Shown here: piece by piece, positions 35,629 to 45,016 of the stretch
Numbering within the stretch: the stretch's first letter is position 1
How the letters are laid out: the number at the start of each line of letters is the position of its first letter
Source of the DNA: CAWKMN01 sp963850765
GTDB taxonomy: Bacteria; Chloroflexota; Anaerolineae; Aggregatilineales; Aggregatilineaceae
DNA: 64,000 bases
Direction of reading: 5' to 3'
Assembly: GCA_963850765.1 (NCBI GenBank)
Contig: CAWKMN010000003.1
Coordinates: 310,001-374,000 of the forward strand
Notes under the pieces: generated by a model
The model's input: only the letters and a program-made list of their open reading frames with translations
Told to the model about the DNA's origin: nothing
Database searches by the model: none
Translations under genes and position numbers: made by a program

Positions 35629-36591
35629 TCAGAACCACTTCATCCGCCGGAAGAAGTAGAGCAGGGCGACCGTGACGCTCGTCATCATGAAGATGACAAA
35701 GGGCACGCCCCACACGCTCGAAAAGGGCGGCCACGTATGCTCGAAGTTCATACCGTAGAATCCGCCGATGACGGTCATCACGCCGATGATCACGGTGAAG
35801 ACGGTCAGACGGTTCACGACGCGGTTCAGCCGGTTCGATACAGCCGACATGTACAGATCGATGATGCTGGTGAGCGTGTCACGGAAGGTGCCGACCATGT
35901 CCGCGATCCACATCAGGTGATCGGTGATGTCGCGGAAGTAGGGCATAAGCTGTTCCTGGTTGATCAGCGCCAGATGATGATCGCGCAGGTTGTTGAGGAT
36001 CTCACGCTGGGGCCAGACGACGCGCCACAGGTCCAACGAGGAACGTTTTAGCTCGAACAGGCGATTTAGGATCATCTGACTCGGATCGGATAGGATCTGG
36101 TCGCCCAGGTTGTCGATCTCCTCTTCAAGGCGGTCGAGCACCGGGAAATAGCTGTCCACCACGGCGTCGATGAGCAGGTACATGATATAACCCGGTGAAT
36201 TGGGCGGCGACGGGTTTCCGCGCTCGATGCGCCCCTTGACCTCGTCGATCACCGGCTCATGATCGTTGTGAACCGATACCACGTAGTTGCGCCCAACAAA
36301 AACATCCAGCTCGCAGAACAACGTGTCGGTTTCGTGGAGTGCCACCGGGTTCAGGATGAAGAACAGATACTCCGCGAATTCTTCCACTTTGGGGCGCTGG
36401 CGAATGTTGCGCGTGTCCTCGATCGCCAGCGGGTGAAAGTGAAAGACATCATGCATCAGGCGCACGTCGTCTTCAGAAGGGCCGGTGATGTCTATCCAGA
36501 CGACGCCATCGGTCAGGATGGGCAGGCGGACCGGCAGATCGTCCAGGGTGGTCAGGTTGCTGTCGGATGAGCAGATGATGGTCGCAGACAC
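35629..36591 (-). CDS. corA: Magnesium/cobalt transporter CorA
   Basis: 320 residues. The large cytoplasmic alpha/beta plus long-helix domain (HPLAIEDTRNIRQRPKVEEF) is followed by two C-terminal transmembrane helices with the selectivity motif YGMNF between them, ending in the basic tail FFRRMKWF. Functions as a pentameric divalent cation channel. It has no obvious linkage to crcB other than being convergent with it. Confidence 0.95.
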   Translation of the reverse strand: MSATIICSSDSNLTTLDDLPVRLPILTDGVVWIDITGPSEDDVRLMHDVFHFHPLAIEDTRNIRQRPKVEEFAEYLFFILNPVALHETDTLFCELDVFVGRNYVVSVHNDHEPVIDEVKGRIERGNPSPPNSPGYIMYLLIDAVVDSYFPVLDRLEEEIDNLGDQILSDPSQMILNRLFELKRSSLDLWRVVWPQREILNNLRDHHLALINQEQLMPYFRDITDHLMWIADMVGTFRDTLTSIIDLYMSAVSNRLNRVVNRLTVFTVIIGVMTVIGGFYGMNFEHTWPPFSSVWGVPFVIFMMTSVTVALLYFFRRMKWF

Positions 36592-36605
36592 GATCGGTTC
36601 CCCCT

Positions 36606-39162
36606 CTATTTGAGCCGGATTATATAACTGCTTTGCGGCGCAAGCTCGGCCAGCGGGACGTAATCGGAAAAGCCGCCCCCGTCGTTGAGCACAGGTGCGG
36701 CGATCTCACCGTCGCCCAGCAGCAAATCGGCGCTGGGTGTGCCGCTCAACAGCCCTTCGTCAGCCGACAGCGCGTAATCGGTAATGGATTTTCTGACAGG
36801 TTGATCACGATCGAGCAGCGTTTCATCCTCGCCGTAGCGCAGGAAGCTGTACACGCCGCTGGTTCGTGCTGGCGACCAACTGCATCGCGCCGGTGCGCAG
36901 GGCGGGGTGCTCGTTGCGCAGCCGGATCAGATCGCGGTAGTGGTTCAGCAGCGAGCCGGGATCGTCATCCATGGCGGCGACGTTGTTGGTTTTGTAGCCA
37001 TCTGGACGCGCTGCCAGGGCATGACGGTGCTGAAATCCGGCCGTGGCCAGCGAGTCGTCCCACTGCATCGGCGTGCGGATGCGCTCGTCGGGCTTCGTCC
37101 CGACCATGCCGATCTCCTCGCCGTAGTAGATAAACGGCACGCCGGGGCTGGTGAGCAGGACAGTCGCCGCCACGCGCGCCGCGCCTTCGTCACCCTCAAG
37201 CTGGCTCATGACGCGGTTCTGATCGTGGTTGGTGAGGAAGGTGGCGTACTGCCCGGTGGGATAGAGTTCGAGCATGGTGTTGTAGGCCCTGACGAGCGGT
37301 GTGCTGTAGCCCAAACGGCGGCGTCCAGGATCGCCGTCGGCGAAGTCGAACTCAAAGGCGATGTCCACCTTGTCGCCCGACATAGGGCGCGACAGCGGCG
37401 CTGCGGTCCCAGATTTCGCCAACGGTCAGCGCGTCGGGGCTGATCGAACGCACATACTGGTGGAACGCATCGAGCCATGCCAGCGTTTCGGGCGTGTTCT
37501 GCATGACCGGGCCATCCTCGTCCAGATGGCGGATCGCGTCCAGCCGGAAGCCATCCGCGCCCATGTCGGTCAGCCAGAAGTCGATCACGTCGTACATCTG
37601 GGCGGTTACGTCCGGGTTTTCGTAGTTCAGATCGGGCATACCGGACCAGAACAGCGCGAAGTAGGACGCGATCCCCGGCCGGATACCAGACCTGCTGATT
37701 CCACGGGCCGCGCACGTCCGGCGGGTCGTCCGACCAGATATACCAGTCGGCATATTCGGGATCGCCCTGCGCGAGACGCGACAAACCACGGATGCTCGGA
37801 CGAGGTGTGGTTCAGCACGAGATCGACGATCACGGCCATGCCGCGCGCGTGGGCCGCGTCCATCAGGTCGAGAAAGTCCTGGTTGGTGCCGTAATCCTCT
37901 TCGATGGTGGTGTAGTCGGTCACGTCGTAGCCGTGATAGCTGGGCGATTGGGCGACCGGCATCAGCCACAGGCCGGTCACGCCCAGATCGTCGGTGGTCG
38001 CCGGGTCGCCGTCGTTCAGATAGTCCAGCTTTTCGATCAGCCCGCGCAGATCGCCAATGCCGTCGCCGTCGCTGTCGTAGAAGCTGCGGACAAAGATCTC
38101 GTAAAACACGCGGTCATTCCACCAGGGCAGATCACCCACCGGGGCAGGGGCGGCAAAGGCGGGCAGTGCCGCGGTATCGATTTGTGGCGCTTCGATAAGC
38201 TCCTGGGGCTCATTGATGGCGGAGAGCCGCAGACCGTAGGATTGGCCCGCCGTGAGATCGATCGTATAGCCGGCGGGGGCACCCGTAGCGGCGCTGATGT
38301 CGAGATCGGTCAGGGTGAGGTCGAAAATGAGGTCCTGTCCAATCAGCCTGCCTTGACCGTCGAAGACAAAGGTGATGGTCAGCGGATCCGTGGTGACATT
38401 GTCGTAGATGACCTGTTGAACCGGGTCGGCGGGGGCAAAAAAGATACCGGCGGCCCGCACGCCGTCGCGGTTCAGGGTGAGGGTGATCGCCTCGCCGGTT
38501 GTGCCATCGTCCAGATCGATCGGGGCGCTGGTTGCGCGGGTGACGTAGGCTTCGAGGATGGGCGGCAGGTCTTCGATCCGCAGGCCCCACAGCCGGAAGC
38601 TGGTTTTGGGCGGTGGGTCGCCCAGGTAGGCCAGCGGGGTCATCACCATGCCCAGGCCGGGCCAGACCTGAAACGCCTGGGCGTCCTCGATTCGTGTCCA
38701 CCCGTCGGGAATAGCGGCAGCGCTAGTGGCAGGCGTTTCGTAACTTGCCAGGACGTACAACTCACCATCCACCACGCGAATCTCGCCGTTGAGCCGGGTT
38801 TCGACGGCCGGGGCGTTCAGGAGGGTCTGCGTGCTGGTGACGGTCACGACGTGGCGGATATTGGGGAATTCGCCGCTCAGATCGGCGGTGCCGGTCTCGA
38901 TGCGCGCCATCTCGACCGACTGGCCTTCCATCGCCTGATCGTTCAGCCCGCCCGTCCATGACTGGTGCCATCCCAGTTCGGAGGTGACGGCGTAGCTCTG
39001 GTATTGATCGAGCGCCTCGATCCCGGCCAGGACCTTCTCGATCAGCGCGGCGCGATCCTCATCGCCGGGCGCATCCTGGGCGCGGATAACCGCCGGGGGC
39101 AGCGCCACAGCACCCAGGCATACGAGCCACGCAAGTATCCGTAACCAGCCAATCCGCATCAT
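36606..39162 (-). CDS. Secreted GH13 alpha-amylase-family enzyme with N-terminal lipoprotein-like domain (frameshifted)
   Basis: N-terminal signal peptide (about 1-28), then a 300-residue domain containing [17 protein letters not shown], which recalls LppX/LprG-like or LolA-like carriers, followed by a GH13 barrel from [20 protein letters not shown]. Catalytic residues are seen in [10 protein letters not shown] (nucleophile Asp), VGEIWDR (acid/base Glu) and TNHDQNR (Asp). About four frame changes (near 37780, 37685, 37385, 36860) separate conserved blocks that otherwise run in order. Corrected length is about 850 residues. Should act on extracellular alpha-glucans. The unusual part is the N-terminal domain. 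Confidence 0.82.
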
Positions 39163-39438
39163 ACGAGCACCTCCTCATCGCACGCGGAGGGATTATACCC
39201 GATCCGCGCGGGGTAGGGGATTTCCCGCCGGGCCGCGTTTTGACCTATACTAAGTGTTACAGTGACGTGTTTCTGTCGGCGTGCGCTGCGAGGTCCTGAC
39301 CGGGCGGACAGGCTGTGCAGGGCGGGTTAACAGACCCCCCTGCAGAAGTGCGCCGCTTGACCCGTGCAGAATAGGCCGGCCACCAAAAACTAAAAGCTAA
39401 CAACTAAAAACTGTTCGCTCAGAGAAAGGGGGCATACC
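39163..39438. repeat. Spacer with GGGCGGGTTAAC and GCTAAC repeats
   Basis: Includes GGGCGGGTTAACAGACCCCCC (about 39320-39340, imperfect hairpin) and AAAGCTAACAACTAAAAAC (about 39392-39410). A possible -10 TATACT lies at about 39244 without a good -35. AGAAAGGGGG shortly precedes the PPK2 start. No gene. Confidence 0.5.
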
Positions 39439-40209
39439 GTGCTTGAGATCGTCAATCTGAACCAGGAGTTGAAGAAGAAAGATTGGAAGGCGCGCCAACC
39501 CGCCTATCGCCAGCGGCTCTATGACCTGGAAAAAGCCGCCTTTGACGTGGGTATGCCTACCGTGATCCTGTTTGAAGGCTGGGACGCCGCCGGGAAAGGG
39601 ACCTGCGTGCAGACCCTAACCTCACGGCTGGATCCGCGCGGCTTCACCGTCTGGCCGATCCGGGCGGCGCGCACATCGGAGCAAAAACGGCCCTGGCTCT
39701 GGCGGTTCTGGAACAAGCTGCCGAATTACGGCCACATGGCGATTTTCGACCGGAGCTGGTATGGGCGCGTGACGGTCGAGCGGGTGGAACTGGGACTGCC
39801 CGAACGTGAATGGATGCGCGCTTACACCGATATTGTGGACTTCGAGCGACTGATCGCGGAGGATGGCTGCGTGATCGTCAAGTTTTTTCTGCATATCTCG
39901 AAAGGGGAGCAGGCACGGCGCTTCACCAAGATCGCGAAGGATCCGCTCGAAAGCTGGCGTCTGCTGGACGAAGATCGCGAGCGGCACAAACACTACGACC
40001 TGTGGTTTCAGGTGTACGAAGAGATGCTAGAGCGCACCGATACCAGCTTCGGCTCCTGGACCATCGTGGAGGCCACCGATCGCTGGTTCATGCTGGACAA
40101 GGTTTACCGCACGCTGATCGCGGCGATGGAAGCGCGGCTGGCGGAACTCAACGCGGTGCCGCCGATGATCAGCGTGGCCGACGCCCAGGGAGATGAAGTC
40201 GATGCTTGA
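39439..40209 (+). CDS. ppk2: Polyphosphate kinase 2 family protein, first of a tandem pair
   Basis: 256 residues. Uses polyphosphate to phosphorylate nucleotides (or the reverse). Walker A GWDAAGKGT, the lid-region RPWLWRFWNKLPNYGHM, and Walker B FDRSWYGRVTVERVE are present; KFFLHISKGEQARRF follows. GTG start after GAAAGGGGG. The shared start MLEIV with the next gene suggests duplication. Whether ADP/GDP or AMP is the acceptor cannot be decided by eye. Confidence 0.88.
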   Translation: MLEIVNLNQELKKKDWKARQPAYRQRLYDLEKAAFDVGMPTVILFEGWDAAGKGTCVQTLTSRLDPRGFTVWPIRAARTSEQKRPWLWRFWNKLPNYGHMAIFDRSWYGRVTVERVELGLPEREWMRAYTDIVDFERLIAEDGCVIVKFFLHISKGEQARRFTKIAKDPLESWRLLDEDRERHKHYDLWFQVYEEMLERTDTSFGSWTIVEATDRWFMLDKVYRTLIAAMEARLAELNAVPPMISVADAQGDEVDA

Positions 40210-40963
40210 GATTGTCGATCTCTCCAAGTCGCTTGATCCAGAAGAATACAAAGTGCGTCTGATCAAGGCGCAGGTCCGGCTGTCGCAGTTGGGCTTTCAG
40301 GTCTACCAGCAGCAGCGCCCGGTGATCCTCGCGTTTGAAGGCTGGGACGCTGCCGGAAAGGGTGGGGCGATCCGGCGGGTGACGGAGCGGCTCGACCCGC
40401 GCGGTTACGTGGTCCATGCCATCAGCGCGCCCAAAGGCGACGACGCCGAGCATCACTACCTGTGGCGATTCTGGCGGCGGCTGCCCGAAGCCGGCCAGAT
40501 CACGATCTTTGACCGGACATGGTACGGGCGCGTACTGGTGGAACGCATCGAAGGCTTCTGCACCGAGGAAGAATGGCGGCGCGCCTACCGCGAGATCAAC
40601 GAGTTCGAGCGGCAGATCGTGGATTATGGGACGATTCTGGTTAAGTACTGGCTGCATATTGGCGAGGACGAACAGCTCAAACGGTTCGAGCTGCGGGAGC
40701 AGACGCCGTACAAAGCCTGGAAGCTGACCGATGAGGACTGGCGCAACCGCGAGAAGTGGGATGTCTACGCCGGGGCCGTTGAGGATATGCTGCTCAAGAC
40801 CAGCACCACCGCCGCGCCGTGGACGGTCATCCCGGCGAACGACAAGCTGTATGCGCGCGTGGCTGTGCTGGAAACGCTGGTAGACAGTCTGGAGGCCAAG
40901 CTCGCTCTTTCCTTCGAGCGCAAGGCCCACAAGGGCAAAAAGAAGAAAAAAGCTGCCAAATAA
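40202..40963 (+). CDS. ppk2: Polyphosphate kinase 2 family protein, second of a tandem pair
   Basis: About 253 residues, paralogous to the preceding gene, with Walker A GWDAAGKGG, YLWRFWRRLPEAGQI, FDRTWYGRVLVERIEGFC and KYWLHIGEDEQLKRF. The ATG at 40202 overlaps the previous gene by 8 nt and has GGGAG about 9 nt upstream; an ATG at 40193 is an alternative. The Lys-rich C-terminus (KAHKGKKKKKAAK) may bind the polyanionic substrate. Two adjacent PPK2 genes recall the two-domain polyphosphate:AMP phosphotransferase, here possibly split. Confidence 0.88.
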   Translation: MLEIVDLSKSLDPEEYKVRLIKAQVRLSQLGFQVYQQQRPVILAFEGWDAAGKGGAIRRVTERLDPRGYVVHAISAPKGDDAEHHYLWRFWRRLPEAGQITIFDRTWYGRVLVERIEGFCTEEEWRRAYREINEFERQIVDYGTILVKYWLHIGEDEQLKRFELREQTPYKAWKLTDEDWRNREKWDVYAGAVEDMLLKTSTTAAPWTVIPANDKLYARVAVLETLVDSLEAKLALSFERKAHKGKKKKKAAK

Positions 40964-40970
40964 GCCATAA

Positions 40971-40996
40971 CGCCCCGCCCATCGTCAAGCGGGGCG
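40971..40996. terminator. Hairpin between convergent genes
   Basis: CGCCCCGC (40971-40978) pairs with GCGGGGCG (40989-40996), just after the second PPK2 stop and before the end of the BTAD regulator gene. No T-run on either strand, so termination is only suggested. Confidence 0.4.
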
Positions 40997-41013
40997 CCGG
41001 AGTCGAATATCTA

Positions 41014-42261
41014 TCAAGACGAGGCCCGGATTTCGTTGGCAAGCGCGGCTGTCTGTGGAGCCGGCGTCACGCCGAGCGTGTTCTTGAGCTCCACTTCGAG
41101 GCGGCGGTAGGCATCGAGGGCGTCTTTAGGCCGGCCGAGGTCGCGGTATAGCTCCATAATCGAGCGGGCAAGGTCTTCACGCTGCGGGCTGGTGGCCGCG
41201 GCGCGCAGATAATAGCCAAGCGCATCCAGCCGCGCCTCGTGTTTCTTGTGGATGCGGGCGAGTCCGGCCAGGGCTTCGGCGTAACTGGCTCCCAGTTCCT
41301 CGCGCCGATTGCCGACCCACGTCTGCTCCATCATGCTCAGGAACGGCCCGTTGTAGAGCGAAATCGCGTTCTGAAGCAGGCTGACGGCCTCATCGTCGTC
41401 GGCAACGGCCGCGTTTTGCACGGCTTCCGCGAATTTTACGACATCGTAGTGCAGATCCAGATCGGGCGAGATCCGGTAGAAACCGGACCAGTAAACGGTC
41501 AGATCTGCGCCGAGGATTTCGCTGATTTTACGCTTGGTTACGTGGAAGACGTTCGTCGCCTCGCGCGTGGACAGGTTGGGCCAGAATGTCTGGAAGATCT
41601 CGTCACGAGTAGTCATGCCGCGATCGATGAAATAGAAGAACAGCATGCGCGGCAGCACGCCGTCCCAGTGCTCGACCAGGCGGCCATTGATCAGGACGCG
41701 GCCGGGGCCCAGGGCACGGACTTCCAGCACGGCCCGGTTCACCGCATCCGTGTAATCGAGGATCATCTTGTCCGGGTTGACGGGCACCAGGGCAGTCTTG
41801 CCGGTCAGATCGGCATGTTCAATTAACTGCATGGGCAGCACGCGCGTACCCAGCAGCAGCCGCGAGCCTTCAGGCAGTTCACGGGCGAGCGCCGCGATAA
41901 AGGGTGTCGTTTCGTGCGGATCGAGCAGGTCATAGGCATCCAGGATCAGCGAAATCCGGGTGTTGCGCGGGATGCTGCTCGCGAGGGCAGTCGCGGCCCC
42001 CTGGGCGCTGGCCGGGACTTTGCCCAGCGAGGCTTTAAGTTGTGTTTCAAGCGCCTCTCCCAGACCAGCGATCAGGCTTTTCAAACCCATGCCAGAACCG
42101 GGTACCGCCAGGAAGACCGGCGCGGTGGTTGTATCGGCTAGCAGGGGCGAGAGCAGGCGGTGCTGTCCGTGGAAGTCGGGGTGCAGAATAACCAGCTTAA
42201 TATGAGACGGAAGATCCGATAATTGCCCTTGTGCATACGAGAAAGAGTCAGACGTACTCAT
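41014..42261 (-). CDS. BTAD-containing (SARP-like) transcriptional regulator
   Basis: 415 residues. The N-terminal part has a STAND/NTPase-like flavour (SLILDAYDLLDPHE as a Walker B-like strand) but no clear P-loop. A winged-helix-like DNA-binding segment follows (about 215-265, RDEIFQTFWPNLSTREATNVFHVTKRKISEI), then the BTAD tetratricopeptide-like domain ending DLGRPKDALDAYRRLEVELKNTLG. Such regulators are common in Chloroflexota and Actinobacteria. Target genes unknown; the PPK2 pair is convergent to it. A consensus promoter lies upstream. Confidence 0.85.
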   Translation of the reverse strand: MSTSDSFSYAQGQLSDLPSHIKLVILHPDFHGQHRLLSPLLADTTTAPVFLAVPGSGMGLKSLIAGLGEALETQLKASLGKVPASAQGAATALASSIPRNTRISLILDAYDLLDPHETTPFIAALARELPEGSRLLLGTRVLPMQLIEHADLTGKTALVPVNPDKMILDYTDAVNRAVLEVRALGPGRVLINGRLVEHWDGVLPRMLFFYFIDRGMTTRDEIFQTFWPNLSTREATNVFHVTKRKISEILGADLTVYWSGFYRISPDLDLHYDVVKFAEAVQNAAVADDDEAVSLLQNAISLYNGPFLSMMEQTWVGNRREELGASYAEALAGLARIHKKHEARLDALGYYLRAAATSPQREDLARSIMELYRDLGRPKDALDAYRRLEVELKNTLGVTPAPQTAALANEIRASS

Positions 42262-42337
42262 GTGGCGGCGCTCCATCTGCGAAAGCAGGCCATGCGAACC
42301 TTGTTATAGGCTTGTAACTACGATCTTTATTGATAGC

Positions 42338-42366
42338 ATTATACACGTATAAGGAAAACATCACAA
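42338..42366 (-). promoter_or_regulatory. Predicted promoter of the BTAD regulator
   Basis: On the minus strand: -35 TTGTGA (42361-42366), 17-nt spacer, consensus -10 TATAAT (42338-42343), within a distinctly AT-rich spacer. Confidence 0.6.
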
Positions 42367-42438
42367 GCAGTAATTTGTTTGTTCACTCTTTAAGAAAGTA
42401 TGCTTTTCGGCAGTTATCTTGAGGTAGGCTTAATGCGA

Positions 42439-42666
42439 CTAACGTCCTGTGCGTGTCGCTTCAGGAGGTGTAAAGGTGGGAGTAGGCGTAAGCGTGAGAG
42501 TCGGCATGGGAGTTAGAGTCATAGCGAAGGTAGGACTCGCGGTCAGAGTCGGCACGCGGGTGGGCAGGGGCTCATCCGGCGAGCGGAACGTCGCACAGGC
42601 CGCGCCAGCCAGCAGGATCACAAGCACGACCAGCGTCATCATAACAGGCGGACGCAGCCGTTTCAT
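42439..42666 (-). CDS. Tiny Thr/Pro-rich lipoprotein coupled to rel
   Basis: 75 residues: signal peptide with lipobox-like LLAGAAC (Cys near residue 23-25), then almost only Thr/Pro/Leu/Met tandem units such as TLTPMPTLTLTPTPTFTP. The ATG overlaps the rel stop by 4 nt (ATGA). The mature part looks like a linker without any folded domain. Unknown function; a surface stalk or a truncated lipoprotein are both possible. Confidence 0.6.
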   Translation of the reverse strand: MKRLRPPVMMTLVVLVILLAGAACATFRSPDEPLPTRVPTLTASPTFAMTLTPMPTLTLTPTPTFTPPEATRTGR

Positions 42667-44843
42667 GAGGATGTCCGCCGGAACGCCTCAATGACGTTGG
42701 GCAGATGCTCGATCTTGGCGAGCACACGCCCTAACTGCTTGAGGTCTATAAACTCCAACGTCAGTTCAAACGTGGCGATATTCTGGCGGGTGCTGATATT
42801 CACATTCGACATATTGATATTTTCGTCGGCAATCACCGCGCCAATATCCCGCATCAAGCCTTCACGGTCATAGGCGACGATCAGCACCGGAACCGGGAAC
42901 GACTGGTCGGTGGCGGGCGGCCAGGTCACGTTGATGATCCGTTCGGGCTCGGTGGTGTTGAGGATATTTTTGCAGTCGGCGCGATGGACGGTGATCCCCT
43001 TGCCGCGCGTGATAAAGCCCGCGATTTCTTCGCCGTGCATTGGGTTGCAGCAGCGGGCGAGTGTGACCAGAAGACCGCCGGTCTCATCGATCCGCATGCC
43101 CTCGGCCTTGACCGGGCGCAGTGCCCGCTGGACATTCGCTTCCAGCCGATCCGTCTCATCGATCGTCTTCGGCTCGGCTTCCAACAGGCGCAGGCTGATC
43201 TGGCCGGCCGTAATATCGCCGGAGCCGATCGCGGCCATCAACTCTTCGGCGCGGGCGTAACCGAACTGGCTCGCCACCTCATCCCGCGACAAGGCTGCCA
43301 GCCCAAGCTTGCGCAGTTCGCGATCCAGCACTTCTTTGCCGGCGGTGACGCTCTTATCGCGCTCGCGGCGGCGGAACCACTGCTTGACCTTGTTGCGGGC
43401 GCGGGGTGTATTGATATAGCCCAGATCGGTGTTGAGCCAGTCCAGGCTGGGACCGCCGCGATTGGCGGTAATGATCTCGACCTGATCGCCGTTCCGCAAC
43501 TGCTGATCCAGCGACACGAGCCGCCCGTTGATCTTGGCACCCCGGCAGCGGTGGCCCACCTCGGTGTGGATATGGTAGGCAAAATCAATCGGCGTTGCGC
43601 CTTCGGGCAGATCCACAATATCGCCCTTGGGCGTGAAGGCATAGATCCGTTCGGGACTCATCTGGTTGAGCATGTCCTGAACGTAGCTATCACCCTCTTC
43701 GGCACTTTCCTGGGCGATCTCCATCATGCGGCGGATACGTTCCAGCCGGCGCTCGAAGGCGACTTCGTTGGACGACGCCGCCCGGCTTTCCTTGTAGCGC
43801 CAGTGCGCCGCGATGCCGTATTCGGCTTCTTCGTCCATCTCGCGCGTCCGGATCTGGACTTCGAGCGTCTTGCCTTCCTGATCCAGGACGGCGGTGTGCA
43901 GACTGCGGTACGAGTTTTCCTTGGGGGCGGAGATATAGTCGTCAAATTCGCCAGGAATGGCGTGGTAGATGTTATGGATCACGCCGAGCGCCTGATAACA
44001 CTCCGGGATCGTACTGACGATAATGCGGATAGCGCGGATGTCATAGATCTGGCTGAAGGGCAGATTTTTCCGCTCCATCTTGCGGTGGATGCTGTAGATA
44101 TGCTTGGGGCGGCCCTCAATATCGGCCTTCAGCCCTTCGCGCGCGAACTGATCCTGGATATAGGTAATGGTCCGCTTGAGATAGTTCTCGCGATCCGAGC
44201 GCCGCTCGTCGATCTGTTCCGCGATGGCGTGATAGTGGGTGGAGTCCAGGTAACGAAAAGCGAGATCCTCCAGCTCCCACTTGACCTGCCAGATGCCGAG
44301 ACGGTTGGCAATGGGCGCGAAAATTTCCAGGGTCTCTTTCGACTTCTGGATCTGCTTGTGGGGGGGCATGTGGCTGAGCGTGCGCATGTTGTGCAGGCGA
44401 TCGGCCAGCTTGATCAGGATCACGCGGAAGTCGTTGCCCATCGCGAGGAACATCTTGCGCAGGTACTCCATCTCGCGATCTGTCTTGGACCCGTTGCGCC
44501 GCTCCACGTCGATTGGAAGCTGCTTCAACTTGGTGACGCCGTCCACCAGTTGAGCGATCTGGCTCCCGAATTCCTGCTCAAGCTCCGGGAGGGATACATC
44601 GGTATCTTCGAGGACATCGTGCAGCAGTCCGGCGGCCATTGTGGTCGCGTCCAGACCCATGTCGGCCAGGATCTGGGTGACGGCGAGGCAGTGGGTGATG
44701 TAGGGCTCGCCTGAGTTGCGGGTCTGGCCGTCGTGGGCAATCCGTGCCCGATTATAGGCGCGCTCGATCAGATCGCGATCTTTGCGCGACGAATCGGATA
44801 CATGCTGGAGGATGCCTGCCAGATCCACAACCGCTGTCTGCAT
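42663..44843 (-). CDS. rel: Bifunctional (p)ppGpp synthetase/hydrolase Rel
   Basis: Stringent-response enzyme, 726 residues. Domains in order: HD hydrolase with HDVLEDTD and ADRLHNMRTL; synthetase with GRPKHIYSIHRKM, RAIRIIV and ENSYRSLHTAV; TGS domain from YAFTPKGDIVDLPEGATPID; C-terminal zinc/ACT region with CCNPMHGEEIAGFITRGKG and the ACT fold (VLIVAYDREGLMRDIGAVIAD). The HD and synthetase residues look intact, so it should both make and degrade the alarmone. ATG at 44843 chosen over one 9 nt upstream. Confidence 0.94.
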   Translation of the reverse strand: MQTAVVDLAGILQHVSDSSRKDRDLIERAYNRARIAHDGQTRNSGEPYITHCLAVTQILADMGLDATTMAAGLLHDVLEDTDVSLPELEQEFGSQIAQLVDGVTKLKQLPIDVERRNGSKTDREMEYLRKMFLAMGNDFRVILIKLADRLHNMRTLSHMPPHKQIQKSKETLEIFAPIANRLGIWQVKWELEDLAFRYLDSTHYHAIAEQIDERRSDRENYLKRTITYIQDQFAREGLKADIEGRPKHIYSIHRKMERKNLPFSQIYDIRAIRIIVSTIPECYQALGVIHNIYHAIPGEFDDYISAPKENSYRSLHTAVLDQEGKTLEVQIRTREMDEEAEYGIAAHWRYKESRAASSNEVAFERRLERIRRMMEIAQESAEEGDSYVQDMLNQMSPERIYAFTPKGDIVDLPEGATPIDFAYHIHTEVGHRCRGAKINGRLVSLDQQLRNGDQVEIITANRGGPSLDWLNTDLGYINTPRARNKVKQWFRRRERDKSVTAGKEVLDRELRKLGLAALSRDEVASQFGYARAEELMAAIGSGDITAGQISLRLLEAEPKTIDETDRLEANVQRALRPVKAEGMRIDETGGLLVTLARCCNPMHGEEIAGFITRGKGITVHRADCKNILNTTEPERIINVTWPPATDQSFPVPVLIVAYDREGLMRDIGAVIADENINMSNVNISTRQNIATFELTLEFIDLKQLGRVLAKIEHLPNVIEAFRRTSS

Positions 44844-44868
44844 GGCTCTCACCTTTTTCCCGGTTCTC

Positions 44869-44910
44869 TATATAATATACCGAGTATAACATTGCAAAGA
44901 GTGATTGCAA
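44869..44910 (-). promoter_or_regulatory. Overlapping predicted rel promoters
   Basis: Minus strand: TTGCAA (44892-44897) with 17 nt to TATATA (44869-44874); also TTGCAA (44905-44910) with 16 nt to TATACT (44883-44888). The two TTGCAA words are 13 bp apart in the divergent spacer with the VKOR gene. Confidence 0.5.
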
Positions 44911-45016
44911 TGGCCGACTAATGAATCCTGAGAGAATGAATCGGGAGAATATTTCGGGATAACTGAGTTTGAGATATATTGTACACCAAATTCGCGTTCT
45001 GGGAGGAAAACCATCG

